64,000 nt of DNA from Streblospio benedicti (Eukaryota > Annelida > Polychaeta > Spionida > Spionidae): positions 5,311,968 through 5,375,967 of the forward strand of contig CM032666.1 in the NCBI GenBank assembly GCA_019095985.1, written 5' to 3'. Positions 23,601-31,400 of the stretch are shown piece after piece (the first letter of the stretch is position 1; the number at the start of each line of letters is the position of its first letter). Both the position numbers and the translations under genes were made by a program. The notes below the pieces were generated by a model. The model was not told the origin of the DNA, did no database searches, and was given only the letters and a program-made list of their open reading frames with translations.

Positions 23601-25401
23601 TAGATTATTACGTACAATAATACAAAATATTATTCACAAAAACAAAAAAAAAAAAAAAAACAAAAAAAAACACGACTTCTCGTAGAAAGTATACTAATTT
23701 AAATACAATATGCTACAATCGCTTCAGTCTCTTGCAGCATAAAGACACCTCATATAGGTCTAAGTTTCTGTGGATATCGATGATCGATAGTCTGTTTTCC
23801 CAATATGTCACAATGAAACACACCTTTACATGTAATCTAGTTATTGATAAGCTTATTTTAGGACTTTGTTCAGTGAACTCCTCCCAAACGTGACNNNNNN
23901 NNNNNNNNNNNNNNNNNNNNNNNNNNNNNNNNNNNNNNNNNNNNNNNNNNNNNNNNNNNNNNNNNNNNNNNNNNNNNNNNNNNNNNNNNNNNNNCAGAAA
24001 TTCAGATTTTCATTAGGTTTTTTTTTCAATTTTTGCAATGATTTTACTTTTAGGGATGAAGACTTTATTTTCTGACATTTATCAATGTCATTCTTATTTT
24101 TAATTATACAAAAGGTTAAATCTTTCACTGAAAGAATTCTTGCAATTAAATATTAATTAATGAATGAATTAATTAATTAATTTTCTCTTTCACCAATATA
24201 GGTCAGATCAGTTTCATCGACTGGGATATGTGCTGCCATGTTCCTGCGCCAGTCGATCTTGCCGCCTTTGTTTCAATTCATTTCGGTATGTAACATACCC
24301 CCCATTTAAAATGATAACATACCCTAAAAGGTGCTGTTTTTGTGAATGGTATTTGAAATAGCACAAAAGACAAAAGAGAAGTAAGAAATATATTGTGTAA
24401 TTCAACATTGAAAAAATGTGTCGAATGAAAGAGTTGTTCCGCGGCTGTTCCTCGCTGCTAGGATTCCCGTGGGTTACAGGTGCTCATTGCCTTCACCTCC
24501 TCGTCAGCTCCATACGCTCGTACTTGGCCACGTCACGTCTACGGGGATAAGACCACCGGGATGTGGCGCCCTCGTTTGCTTTGAGGGTAAGTGGGGAATC
24601 CACCAAGCCCGCCGGAGATTCTCTCAATCGTTCCCATCTGTGTGCTAGTATGTAGGTGTTATCAGACCCGTGAAAGGTAGTTTTGTAAGTATTGTTTACA
24701 ACTAACACATCTTTTTATTGTTCCAACTTTATTTCTCTTCAGTATGGTTAATAACCGCAATCTAGGTAGTTATGATATGTAGGTATTAAACCTTTAATAT
24801 GTTAAACTTATTCTTTTCTGTAGTGCACAATGACACTTACAAATTGACAACACTCTTGTTGCTCCGTCAGCTTCTCAGTTGCAAGTATGTGTAATTAAGA
24901 GATTGTTGGTAAGCGTCTCAGAGAGTCTGCTGCCAATTGTGTTTGTGTGGCAAGCTTATTTATAGTGACCATGTTCTATTCTTGGCGACATGTTACTAAG
25001 TTCAGAACTTTATTACTGGTATTCCCCAGCGAGCTCCAAATACTCTTGGCTGCCGTCATCATGAGGCATCTCTGGGCTGCAGACACTGACCTTGACTCAT
25101 GGCCTTGGACTTTGTCCAAAACCACTACGCTGGTGGGCGATTCCAGCTATCTGGTCATTTGAGGAGAAGTGTACCGTGACAAATCCATTTGCAGGAATAT
25201 TTTCATATAGAATGGGTACGTAATGTGTGTACCTGTATGTTCTTTTCAGTGGTTTGTGATGCTATTGAGATAGACAAAGACCTGTTTGCTTCTATGCTAG
25301 ACAGGGCCGTAAGTGCTTACTTAGAAGAGAGAAATGCTGGTGTGCAAGTCTCTGAGGAAGTTAAGAATGAGTGGTTCACGGATACTCTTGCTTATTGTAA
25401 G
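14602..25401 (+). CDS. Choline/ethanolamine kinase-like gene, copy 2 (exons 1-7 visible, all open)
   Basis: Exons: 14602-14721 (start ATG), 15003-15193, 15448-15528, 15741-15893, 16278-16435, 24202-24285, 25250-25401. Border phases are 0,2,2,2,1,1,0 and all joins read through. Exon 1 encodes a 40-residue start ([20 protein letters not shown]...). Exon 2 carries the glycine/N-rich start (LPAGYLNII) and VRVNRG plus [10 protein letters not shown], like the LYGxFxNG region of choline kinases. Exon 5 has [14 protein letters not shown], exon 6 ISFIDWDMC...PVDLAAF. The catalytic Asp and Asn are kept while the family's His is Gln, as in copy 1, so that change predates the duplication. With exons 8-9 of copy 1 the length would be 360 residues, normal for the family. 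Exons 8 and 9 were not found after 25401. Intron 5 is 7.8 kb, contains PGK on the other strand and crosses the 100-N assembly gap, so the link between exons 5 and 6 is the weak point. Role inferred: head-group kinase of phospholipid synthesis, cytosolic. Confidence 0.75.
16458..16517 (+). mobile_element. Left end of the ctgtaaaactag MITE in intron 5 of copy 2
   Basis: TA-ctgtaaaactaggatattttgcggctaac matches the left end of the full MITE at 12501. The copy ends after about 60 bases and no right end follows nearby. It begins 22 bases after the exon 5 donor, replacing sequence present in copy 1. Confidence 0.55.
16520..17780. other. Intronic AT-rich stretch without visible features
   Basis: This part of intron 5 of copy 2 holds no exon, RNA gene or clear element that I can support. 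A short (CCA/CAT)-type run lies near 17308-17330. Confidence 0.4.
17785..18100 (+). mobile_element. LINE 3' end, same family as 1244-2837
   Basis: The segment with ctatttaaggattattgtac, cctactgtgacttgttgtttct, ggggaggaacttgataagtaa and the final (aataaat) tail matches the reverse complement of 1250-1620. It is a heavily 5'-truncated, non-coding copy in the opposite orientation to the first, and it abuts the right part of a MITE. Confidence 0.8.
18101..18263. mobile_element. Right part of the ctgtaaaactag MITE
   Basis: The sequence from cagaatattttgtggctatt to aaaatttctagttttacag-TA follows the full copy at 12501-12710 with the same interior words (ggtccatcctgcacctactttacatag). The left terminus is missing where the LINE tail ends. 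Confidence 0.65.
18309..20055. repeat. Four ~417-bp tandem repeats downstream of PGK
   Basis: Units begin with ttttaaaatt(c/t)tattt at about 18309, 18725, 19140 and 19558 (spacings 416, 415, 418). Units 1 and 2 are nearly identical and units 3 and 4 resemble each other more, so the array probably grew from a pair. Unit 4 contains an extra 75-bp internal duplication (19829-19902 and 19908-19983, containing ataaccagtatttttc). The array ends about 110 bases 3' of the PGK stop codon, so it may include the PGK 3' UTR region or its flank. No ORF conserved between units was noted. Confidence 0.85.
20166..21449 (-). CDS. PGK: Phosphoglycerate kinase, complete and intronless
   Basis: This cytosolic glycolytic enzyme transfers phosphate from 1,3-bisphosphoglycerate to ADP. 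The single ORF has 427 codons against 417 residues in human PGK1, and matches it along its whole length. Signature segments are all there: RVDFNVPL near residue 22, SHLGRPDG near 61, [13 protein letters not shown] near 119, [15 protein letters not shown] near 159, GGAKVADKI near 211, [10 protein letters not shown] near 236, [10 protein letters not shown] near 340, [20 protein letters not shown] near 375 and [12 protein letters not shown]. The start ATG has a favourable context (AAAAATGG). Animal PGK genes normally have about ten introns, so an intronless copy points to an old retrocopy, but no poly(A) tract or flanking duplication remains and no residue of the active site is lost, so it looks functional. 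An unusual tail of about ten residues ends in KGGCCRK. It lies antisense inside intron 5 of the kinase-like copy 2. Confidence 0.97.
   Translation of the reverse strand: MALNKLSIDKVNVKDKRVLIRVDFNVPLKDGVITNNQRIVGALPTIKNALEKGAKSVVLMSHLGRPDGLPNAKFTLEPVVAELKKLLGKDVQFLKDCVGPEVEAACANPQPGSVILLENLRYHVEEEGKGVDEDGNKVKADPEKVKEFRASLSKLGDVYVNDAFGTAHRAHSSMVGCDLPLKASGFLMKKELEYFAKALDKPVKPFLAILGGAKVADKIQLIENLLDKVNEMIIGGGMAFTFLKVLNGMAIGNSLFDEEGSKIVQSLMDKATKNKVQIHLPVDFITGDTFAETATVGAATVADGIPDGSMGLDVGPQSVAKFREVIERAKTIVWNGPPGVFEFPNFALGTKGMMDAVVLATLKGATSIIGGGDTATCCAKFNTEDKVSHVSTGGGASLELLEGKVLPGVAALSDAGPEVVKGGCCRK
21876..21914. repeat. Perfect 18-bp hairpin upstream of PGK
   Basis: Arms ttttagcaggtgtcccaa (21876-21893) and its exact reverse complement (21897-21914) flank a 3-base loop. 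It lies about 430 bp upstream of the PGK start codon, beside a CpG-richer patch. Each arm holds an E-box-like caggtg. It could be a small element end or a regulatory palindrome. Confidence 0.8.
21915..22021 (-). promoter_or_regulatory. Possible PGK promoter patch (GC box, CRE-like sites)
   Basis: Within AT-rich surroundings this 100-bp patch is rich in CpG and holds ggggcggggag (GC-box-like, about 22012), several acgta half-sites (gacgtaag, aacgtaaa, gacgtaac, ctacgtag) and gcgcgggacgtac. Its position 470-570 bp upstream of the PGK ATG fits a promoter for that gene, with a fairly long 5' UTR. This is inference from composition and motifs only. Confidence 0.35.
22022..23894. other. Intronic stretch with worn repeats
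   Basis: No gene is seen. A G-run lies at 22376-22390, a patch rich in aattccaattcca words at about 22555-22675, and a 30-base A-rich run near 23640-23670. The assembly gap follows. The A-rich run is too far from PGK (over 2 kb, on its 5' side) to be a retrocopy tail. Confidence 0.4.
23895..23994. other. Assembly gap of 100 N
   Basis: Exactly 100 unknown bases, the conventional size for a gap of unknown length. It falls between exons 5 and 6 of kinase-like copy 2 and between PGK and exon 6, so adjacency of the two sides is not proven by the sequence. Confidence 0.99.
24415..25180. mobile_element. Insertion of about 765 bp in intron 6 of copy 2, possible solo LTR
   Basis: Intron 6 of copy 1 aligns with copy 2 on both sides of this block but lacks it, so it is an insertion. 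It is GC-richer in its first 240 bases, begins close to TGTCGAATG and ends close to GTGACA, which would suit the TG...CA ends of a solo long terminal repeat of an unknown family. No clear target duplication and no coding region were found. It has no second copy in the window. Confidence 0.35.
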
Positions 25402-26650
25402 GTGAGATGCTAGTATTTTATCAACTTCAATATCCTAACGCAATTAAAAGGGGTCACTTCAAAACATTAATAAACATGCAGCGAAACAAAAAACTTGGGG
25501 GATTGTTTGCTATAACTCAATCGATGGAAAACAATAAATAAGAATAAATGACCACTTCTTAAATGGACATGGGTCAATTTCTAATTGACATCTGCATGTA
25601 CATACATTGATATTCATTAAGTGTACAAAATTGTATTTTTCCTGACTTAAGTTGTATTGTTTTGAATCTCGTGGACTATGAGTATATAAATGCATTGATA
25701 ACATTGTGTTTACAAAGTGCTTACAAAATGTTGGTAACAGGTTCAATAGGTTCAATTGGTGGTAAATTGTTGGTTTAGAAGATGTTTACAAACTAGTTTA
25801 CAAGCAATGGAAACTATCATTCCCCGTTTACAAGTGTAGTACACCTGTTTTTAATGACATATATAATAAGTGCACTGCATTTTGAAACAGTACAATTTGT
25901 GTGCCCTTGGTGCTCATGGTTGATTTCCATGCAAGGGGATGATTAACATTATTTTAAGCTTTTACTATACTTTGATTTTCTCTCTTATTAATACTTCAAT
26001 TTTAACAAAGTACACTTTGTTCTGTGGGAAATGATCTTATCTAATGATATAATGAAAGATACAGATTAAGTAACAATTTTTGTTATGAAGCAATTAGTGA
26101 ACATTTTACAACTTTGTGTGTGCCATTTAACTGAGCGAAAAAAACATAGGAATGATCAAAAAAACACTATCCAATAACAAAATTCATATAATTATCTTGC
26201 CTCCTCGCTTTTTAAGCTCTGGCCACGGGCCTGGTTGGTGTCTATAAAATGAAGCATATTTGTAAAAATGTATACTGTTGATGATAAAAGGTTTATTTAA
26301 AACTATGTTGCTCTTTATTATCTATAGTATGATAAACAGTAAAAATCTTCCATTTATTGCAGCTGCACACGCTTCACTCACCGTTCATGTCTGGCGGTGG
26401 GTGTTAAGCAAATTTATCTCAAACGTGTTGCACACTGCTACACGGAACCTACACGTTAAATAGTTACAGGCCAGGTAAGTGAAAACTGGTGTGAGCGATG
26501 AGCACCATGTGCAAGTGTTGTATGCTCACCGAGGAGATGAGAAATCAATATACACTGTGGTGAGAAAACGATGCCAGTAGCATGGTGTGGATGTAATGTT
26601 GCTAGAGCACGACAGAACTGTAATAACCATATCAACATTTACATTTAAAA
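25402..26650. other. Intron-7-like and AT-rich sequence, no exon 8 seen
   Basis: The first 240 bases match intron 7 of copy 1, as expected after exon 7. Beyond about 25650 homology stops. The words attttctctcttatta near 25976 recur near 49163. Exons 8 and 9 were looked for by their copy 1 sequence and not found. Confidence 0.45.
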
Positions 26651-27558
26651 ACTAGATCAAAAGTGCTCAGAGAGCACAGCGTCACTAGAGCAACATTGAC
26701 CTATGGCAGGGTATGAAACTCATCAAAATTTGGTTACGGACCACAGGGCCGGCAACTATAAAAAGTAACCAGCCCTGGCAAAAGGTGTACGGCCCTTCAT
26801 TATGTTCATATTTAGAACTCCCAAAAAGTAGCCTACCCACTGGGCCGTGAACTTTTAAAACCATCCGGCCCAGGCCAAAATCAGCCGGCACCGGGCTGCC
26901 GGGTAGGCTGTATTACATACCCTGTCTATGGGCAATAAAGGTGTTTGCTTTGCAATAAAAGCAGAAGAAAAAGTCTTACTTGATGCGTGACTCATCCTAC
27001 ATCTATGTTCTTGGCACTGGACTGCAGGCTCTTTCTAAACATGGCTAAAGTAAATCTCTATTCCCCATGAGTCAATAAATATGGTAACGCTGTGCTCTCT
27101 GAGCACTTTTATTCCAATATAACCACTATGTCAATTCGATGGTCATGTTTCGAACAGTATTGAAACTATAGTGGAAAAATAGAAAGAAAAATAATCAAAA
27201 GGGCTCTCTGAAAGGTAAACTCTAATTGGCAAAGTGCCACAATTGAATACAGTTATATATGTTCAATAGGCATGTAAGCATTGTACAAAGTTTGAATGCT
27301 TTCCCACAAGCATCAACAAAACTATTGCAGAAAATGTTGAAAAGTGACCCAATATGGCACTATGGAAAGCACACTTTAATTGACAAAGTGCCCAAAATCG
27401 AATCACTTCGGTGTCGCGTCATACCAAATAGTTGTGTAAAGTTTGAACAAAATAGGGTGAAGCGTAAAAGCTGGGGCTTGTCCTGAGACAAACATACATA
27501 CATACATACATAGTTACAAAAGAACGAAACACAAGGCTTTCACTTCAGCTGCTGAAGC
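26651..27558 (+). repeat. Dispersed ~680-bp repeat interrupted by a MITE
   Basis: Apart from the inserted MITE (26707-26924), the sequence matches the reverse complement of 59692-60376 from end to end. It starts with actagatcaaaagtgctcag, has an inverted mate of that end internally (gtgctctctgagcacttttatt, about 27102), a (CATA)n run near 27490-27515 and a terminal hairpin-like gcttcagctgctgaagc. The first third is thus flanked by inverted gtgctc/gagcac ends and may be a MITE itself. There is no coding capacity. Its end overlaps the last codons of the PC-esterase-like ORF on the other strand. Confidence 0.75.
26707..26924. mobile_element. hAT-like MITE with empty site preserved at 60.3 kb
   Basis: The ends are inverted: cagggtatgaaac at the left and ttacataccctg at the right. 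The six bases ctatgg stand at both sides (26701-26706 and 26926-26931), a target duplication. The uninterrupted repeat at 60.3 kb reads gacccatggtcaataaag in the same place, the empty site. Ends of the CAGGG type are usual in hAT elements, whose duplications are 8 bp; the observed six plus one near match is close. A degenerate relative lies at 31218-31400. Confidence 0.75.
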
Positions 27559-27576
27559 GACGCAAAAATCATCTGG

Positions 27577-28630
27577 TATCAAAAACAATGAAATGTGTGT
27601 GTATAGATCACACATGGCTTTGAGTATTTGATTGACAAAAACATAGCCGACGCTTCCTACAATGAAGTCAGTGTTTTTCATGGGGCCGAAGAAATGGTTC
27701 ATTAGCACAATCTCAGTGTTCCGTGGCTCGGTGACTGCGAAGGCATCAACTACAGCAATGTCAGGCAGATGCAGAGGCAGATGCCTCGCCAAGTACGCAT
27801 TCGCCGCCTGTATAACTGCACTGTTCCTCTTACTGTACACATACTGGCTAGGGTACGCCACCTATTTTACCCAAACCATCCTTGGACGCGTTTTCTTGTA
27901 TTTGTATTTCTTCTGAAGGTATTTGATGAGCGATGAACTATCCTTGATAAAATGATCCAATGAGTGGCGAAGGATATCCCAGTCACCGGTCATGAAGACA
28001 ACCACATTTCTGGAGTTGCCCTTTACCTTCTTCATTCTCCTTCCAAGAAGGGCAACAAAGTCAGCACTAACATACTTAAGTTTTCCACGAGAAAGATTGT
28101 TCCTTTTGTTGAATCCTGTTATGTTGCCAAATAATCTCAGTTCTAAGTAGTTGTACAATAATCTGGAGTGCAATGCACCAATAATATAGATGGAATCAAA
28201 GGACTGTTGGAGACATTGCTCTTCTTGCTTTGTACACAATACAACCTTTTCTGGTTTTCCATCTGTCCCATACCACAACCAAGATCCATCTTCAGGCTTC
28301 TGTCTCCAGCCAGCTACGTGGTTTCCATAACAACAGTTGTTTTAACAAAATTCCTTCACTACCGACACAGCTGTGTTCTTGGCTACTGCCAGGGGTCCGA
28401 ATGCTAAAAAATCATGGAAAAGATGAGCAAGGCTTAAAGGTATAGCAGCCATGCAAGCACGGGCAGACAATGGCGTATGTGCCGTTGAAATGGTCCTCAG
28501 AGTGGCAAAGTGCTAGCTGGCCAGTGTCTTTGACCTTCATTGTGATACGGAAAGAGCTGCCTCCTGTTGAAAGCAAGCTGCCATTTTGAAACTCGGATAA
28601 CAAGTATCTAGTGCACTTACCGCACGCAGC
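27577..28630 (-). pseudogene. NXPE/PC-esterase-like gene, decayed
   Basis: Two parts of a neurexophilin-and-PC-esterase-like protein are visible. An Ig/filamin-like part (about 28445-28620) contains GGSSFRITMKVKD and FNGTYAIVCPC, matching the GG.(S/F).R and NG(T/S)Y pattern of the family. A PC-esterase part, an SGNH-hydrolase relative, follows (27577-28330) with IYIIGALHSRLLYNYL, VVVFMTGDWDILRHSLDHF, RMVWV, AYPSQY, DIAVVDAFAVTE and GSVGYVFVNQIL. An in-frame TAG (27862-27864) splits the esterase half and a TAA lies upstream of GNHVAGWRQ, so it is probably a pseudogene. The usual nucleophile Ser of G-D-S-x-x-R is replaced by Leu in GALHSR, and Asp of the final D-x-x-H is absent. A dispersed repeat has landed on its 3' end. 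A 29103-29441 open stretch upstream may be an earlier exon but shows no family motif. Confidence 0.5.
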
Positions 28631-28759
28631 TCTTGCACTAAGCTGTAGCTTGTGTGAAATCGGATACTCTCTTTTCAGTGCTAACTTAGCACAAGCATAT
28701 TTTTTAATTCTATCATTCCGTGCAAAAATCACCGCCAATAACCCACGCTGATTGGTCAA

Positions 28760-29077
28760 TCAGCGTGCTCAATTTTGCGATGGAAAACACGCTTCAAGAA
28801 AAAACACGGCGCTAGTCTAAACTCCTCACAATATCAATACAGCCGCTGACGACGCAAGACATGTTCCTTGTAGCGGAGAGCAACAGTTTAGACTAACGCC
28901 GTAGTAGTGGTCTCCGCGCGCTCAAAACAAAAGAAATTGACTGGCAATGCAATGAGAATGTTATAATATGATTTATTTTAAAATAAAATGGATTTTAGTC
29001 ATGATAGAATGGTGACGTCTGATTTACCCTCACTTTGTTCGGGTAAATCAGACGTCAGCATGCTCAATTTTGCGATT
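28760..29077. repeat. Cluster of three hairpins with a repeated tail
   Basis: Hairpin 1 has arms acgctgattg and caatcagcgt (about 28745-28766). Hairpin 2 has arms acggcgctagtctaaact (about 28806) and agtttagactaacgccgt (about 28884) around a 60-base loop. Hairpin 3 has perfect 17-base arms tgacgtctgatttaccc (29013-29029) and its complement (29041-29057) with an 11-base loop. Hairpins 1 and 3 are each followed by the same words gc(g/a)tgctcaattttgcgat. The arrangement suggests a small mobile element with complex ends. It lies just upstream of the esterase-like gene. Confidence 0.65.
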
Positions 29078-29449
29078 GACACGACAATCGAGTGGTCAAT
29101 TCCTACAATGCACCACTGAAACGCTTTCTACGACAGAATAAGCTTATGTCTGAGGGCTTAGACGTCCAGCCGTGTTGTTCCTTACGAAGTATGTTGATGA
29201 TTAGCTCCTGCAGTTCTGTTGAGTTCTCATTTGTATAGTTTGTCGTGAGCCATCCGTAGCCATTTACAGGCGGTGAACTGTTTTTCAAGTCGTCTGGCAG
29301 AGGAAGTTGCACGAGAAGCTCCTTATTGAGGTGTTGTGATTGGACAGACGTACTCCTCTTTCTTCTACAAACTTTGCCCGACGACATATTTTGTATTCTT
29401 ACAAACCTGTAAATTACCAATCTCTTGTACCAATATCTCATTCTGCCAT

Positions 29450-31215
29450 TTAAAACTAATCTGATGCAATATTAACTTTTTTCTAGAGTCCGAAGTTGCT
29501 CTTTCAATATAGAAATCTAAGTTGTGATTAAACGTAGTATTTCAGCAATCAATTTCTATGAAAATATAAAAGAGCATAATGTGCTAAAAAAGAAAATTAA
29601 TTCAATCAAAATTATGTCTTGACATTTGAGCATACCATTGCATGGACACATTTAGCCACTGGCTGAGAACAGAAATCGCTAATTAAATATGCACATATTT
29701 ATACACTACTTTTCTTATCCTATTCTAATACTAGCAGATTCAGGTTTTCAAAAACGGATGGGATCAGCCGCTGGCTTTCATGGGTTTAATATTATTCCTG
29801 TTTGGCATTTCCCCTCATCGTTGGTTTTTCTTCGGCGGAGTGTAGGGGGTAGGGGAGGGAGCTTTTTATTACATTCCACTTCCCTTTCCCCCATCAAACA
29901 TGTATCAGCTCTTGTGTCTATGATCAGTCAGTAGCCGTGTAGATTAGTACGTACAAGCAGAGAAGAAATCACAATGCCCTCTCTATCAGGGCAGTGCCGT
30001 CTGCAGTGTACTGTTTACTAGAGTCTATCTCTGTCTACTATTCACGTATTATAGGCGGTTTTTGTAAAGAGGGAAAGGGGGGTGGGGGTCATTTTTTTTC
30101 GCTCACGGTATTTGTCCAATGAATACCTTTTTCATAAGAGGTTTTCCTGTAAAGTTCCAACCAAACCCATAGTGGGCACACAATTTCTACTGAGCCATGA
30201 AGTTTAACCAGAAATTGGAATAATCGTCAGAAACACTTAAACCGACAGGTGTTTCCATCTTTGTCGGGGTAACTCCCGAGCAAGACGGAGTTTTCTTCCC
30301 AGTTTGCGTTCATTCTCGATTCTGATTGGTTAAGAGCCGTAGGAGATCAGGATATCTCCCTACTTTGTGAACGATAAACACGATCAAGTTAGATAAGTCT
30401 GTTAAACTTACACTTGTGGTGTCTTAGCCTGATGTCGTTCGCTATCGCTCACTCGACCAGGCTTAAACACCACTCGTGCAAGCTAGTGTTATCTCAACAC
30501 TAAAACAGACCATTACCCTTATAATCCACACTGGTTTTACACCGGCGATAGTGTAGAATGGCATTCAAGCTTTCTATAGTCTAGTTGCCAGCAACCGAAT
30601 GAAAAGTCACACTAAAAAGGCAATCTAAACTACTGATTGATGCTTGAATGTGCTTTGAATCTTTGAACTCCAACGAGTGGAATACCCTTCTAAAGTTTGA
30701 ATGTGCGCTGTACCTCATCATTATCATGTAGTCTTGGCATAAGGTGCTTATATTAGTCATTACTAGTACAAAATCAGTGCATTTTCGACACCACTATAGA
30801 TTTGTTATTACTGTGGAAATAAGATTGAAAATAAATGGATTTGCAAACCACAGGAATATAATACCATTGGTAGTTTTTTGCACAAGGGTGTCACACACCG
30901 TAATATTTATGTAGTCCGTGCCATTTTATTAAATACCAGCAAGCTTTTAGAAATGATGAGGAATTCAATTTGTATCTGATTCCTCTCGCAAAATTAAATT
31001 TGTATTGAGACACGCAGTTCAGCCTGTATATTGCGACTGCATAAAACGTGGGATTTTAGAGTAATTTGATCTAATGAATATTAGAGGTGCCTACCATAGG
31101 AAATAAGCTGGAACATGTTCGATCCTAAATGAGAGCAAATATAAATGCAACTTAAAAATACAAAAGTCAAATGGTATGCTTTCATGCCCATTTTTGCTAA
31201 CTATCTAGAATTCGT
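29450..31215. other. No gene seen
   Basis: Mostly AT-rich sequence with a G-run near 30075-30085 and a slightly GC-richer part at 30240-30540. I see no exon, RNA gene or clear element. Confidence 0.4.
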
Positions 31216-31217
31216 AT

Positions 31218-31400
31218 GATGAAATAAACTAGGGTGTGATATAAAGTCTACCCGACGGCCCTGTGCCTGCTGATTTTTAGCCTGGCTGGTTCAAAAGTTC
31301 CCGGCCCGATGAGCGATATGAGCGATATAGCCACGCTAAAACTTAACCTTTTGCAAGGGCTCATTACTTAGCCTCGTTGGCGCGGTCCTGTGGTCCGGGG
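31218..31400 (-). mobile_element. Degenerate relative of the 26707 MITE
   Basis: In reverse orientation the words gggtgtgatataaagtctac, ggccctgtgcctgctgattttt, ggttcaaaagttcccggcc and ggtcctgtggtcc follow the order found in the MITE at 26707-26924. The copy is internally rearranged and its ends are worn. Confidence 0.55.

Noticed and set aside
23640-23670. A-rich run considered as a retrocopy poly(A) tail for PGK
   Set aside because: It lies more than 2 kb on the 5' side of PGK, so it cannot be its 3' tail.
24418-24708. Overlapping 70-codon frames in a GC-richer patch considered as an exon
   Set aside because: The patch belongs to an insertion absent from the paralogous intron and shows no coding motif.
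29103-29441. 112-codon minus-strand frame considered as the first exon of the NXPE-like gene
   Set aside because: Its position is suitable but no signal peptide, membrane anchor or family motif is visible, so it was only mentioned as a possibility.
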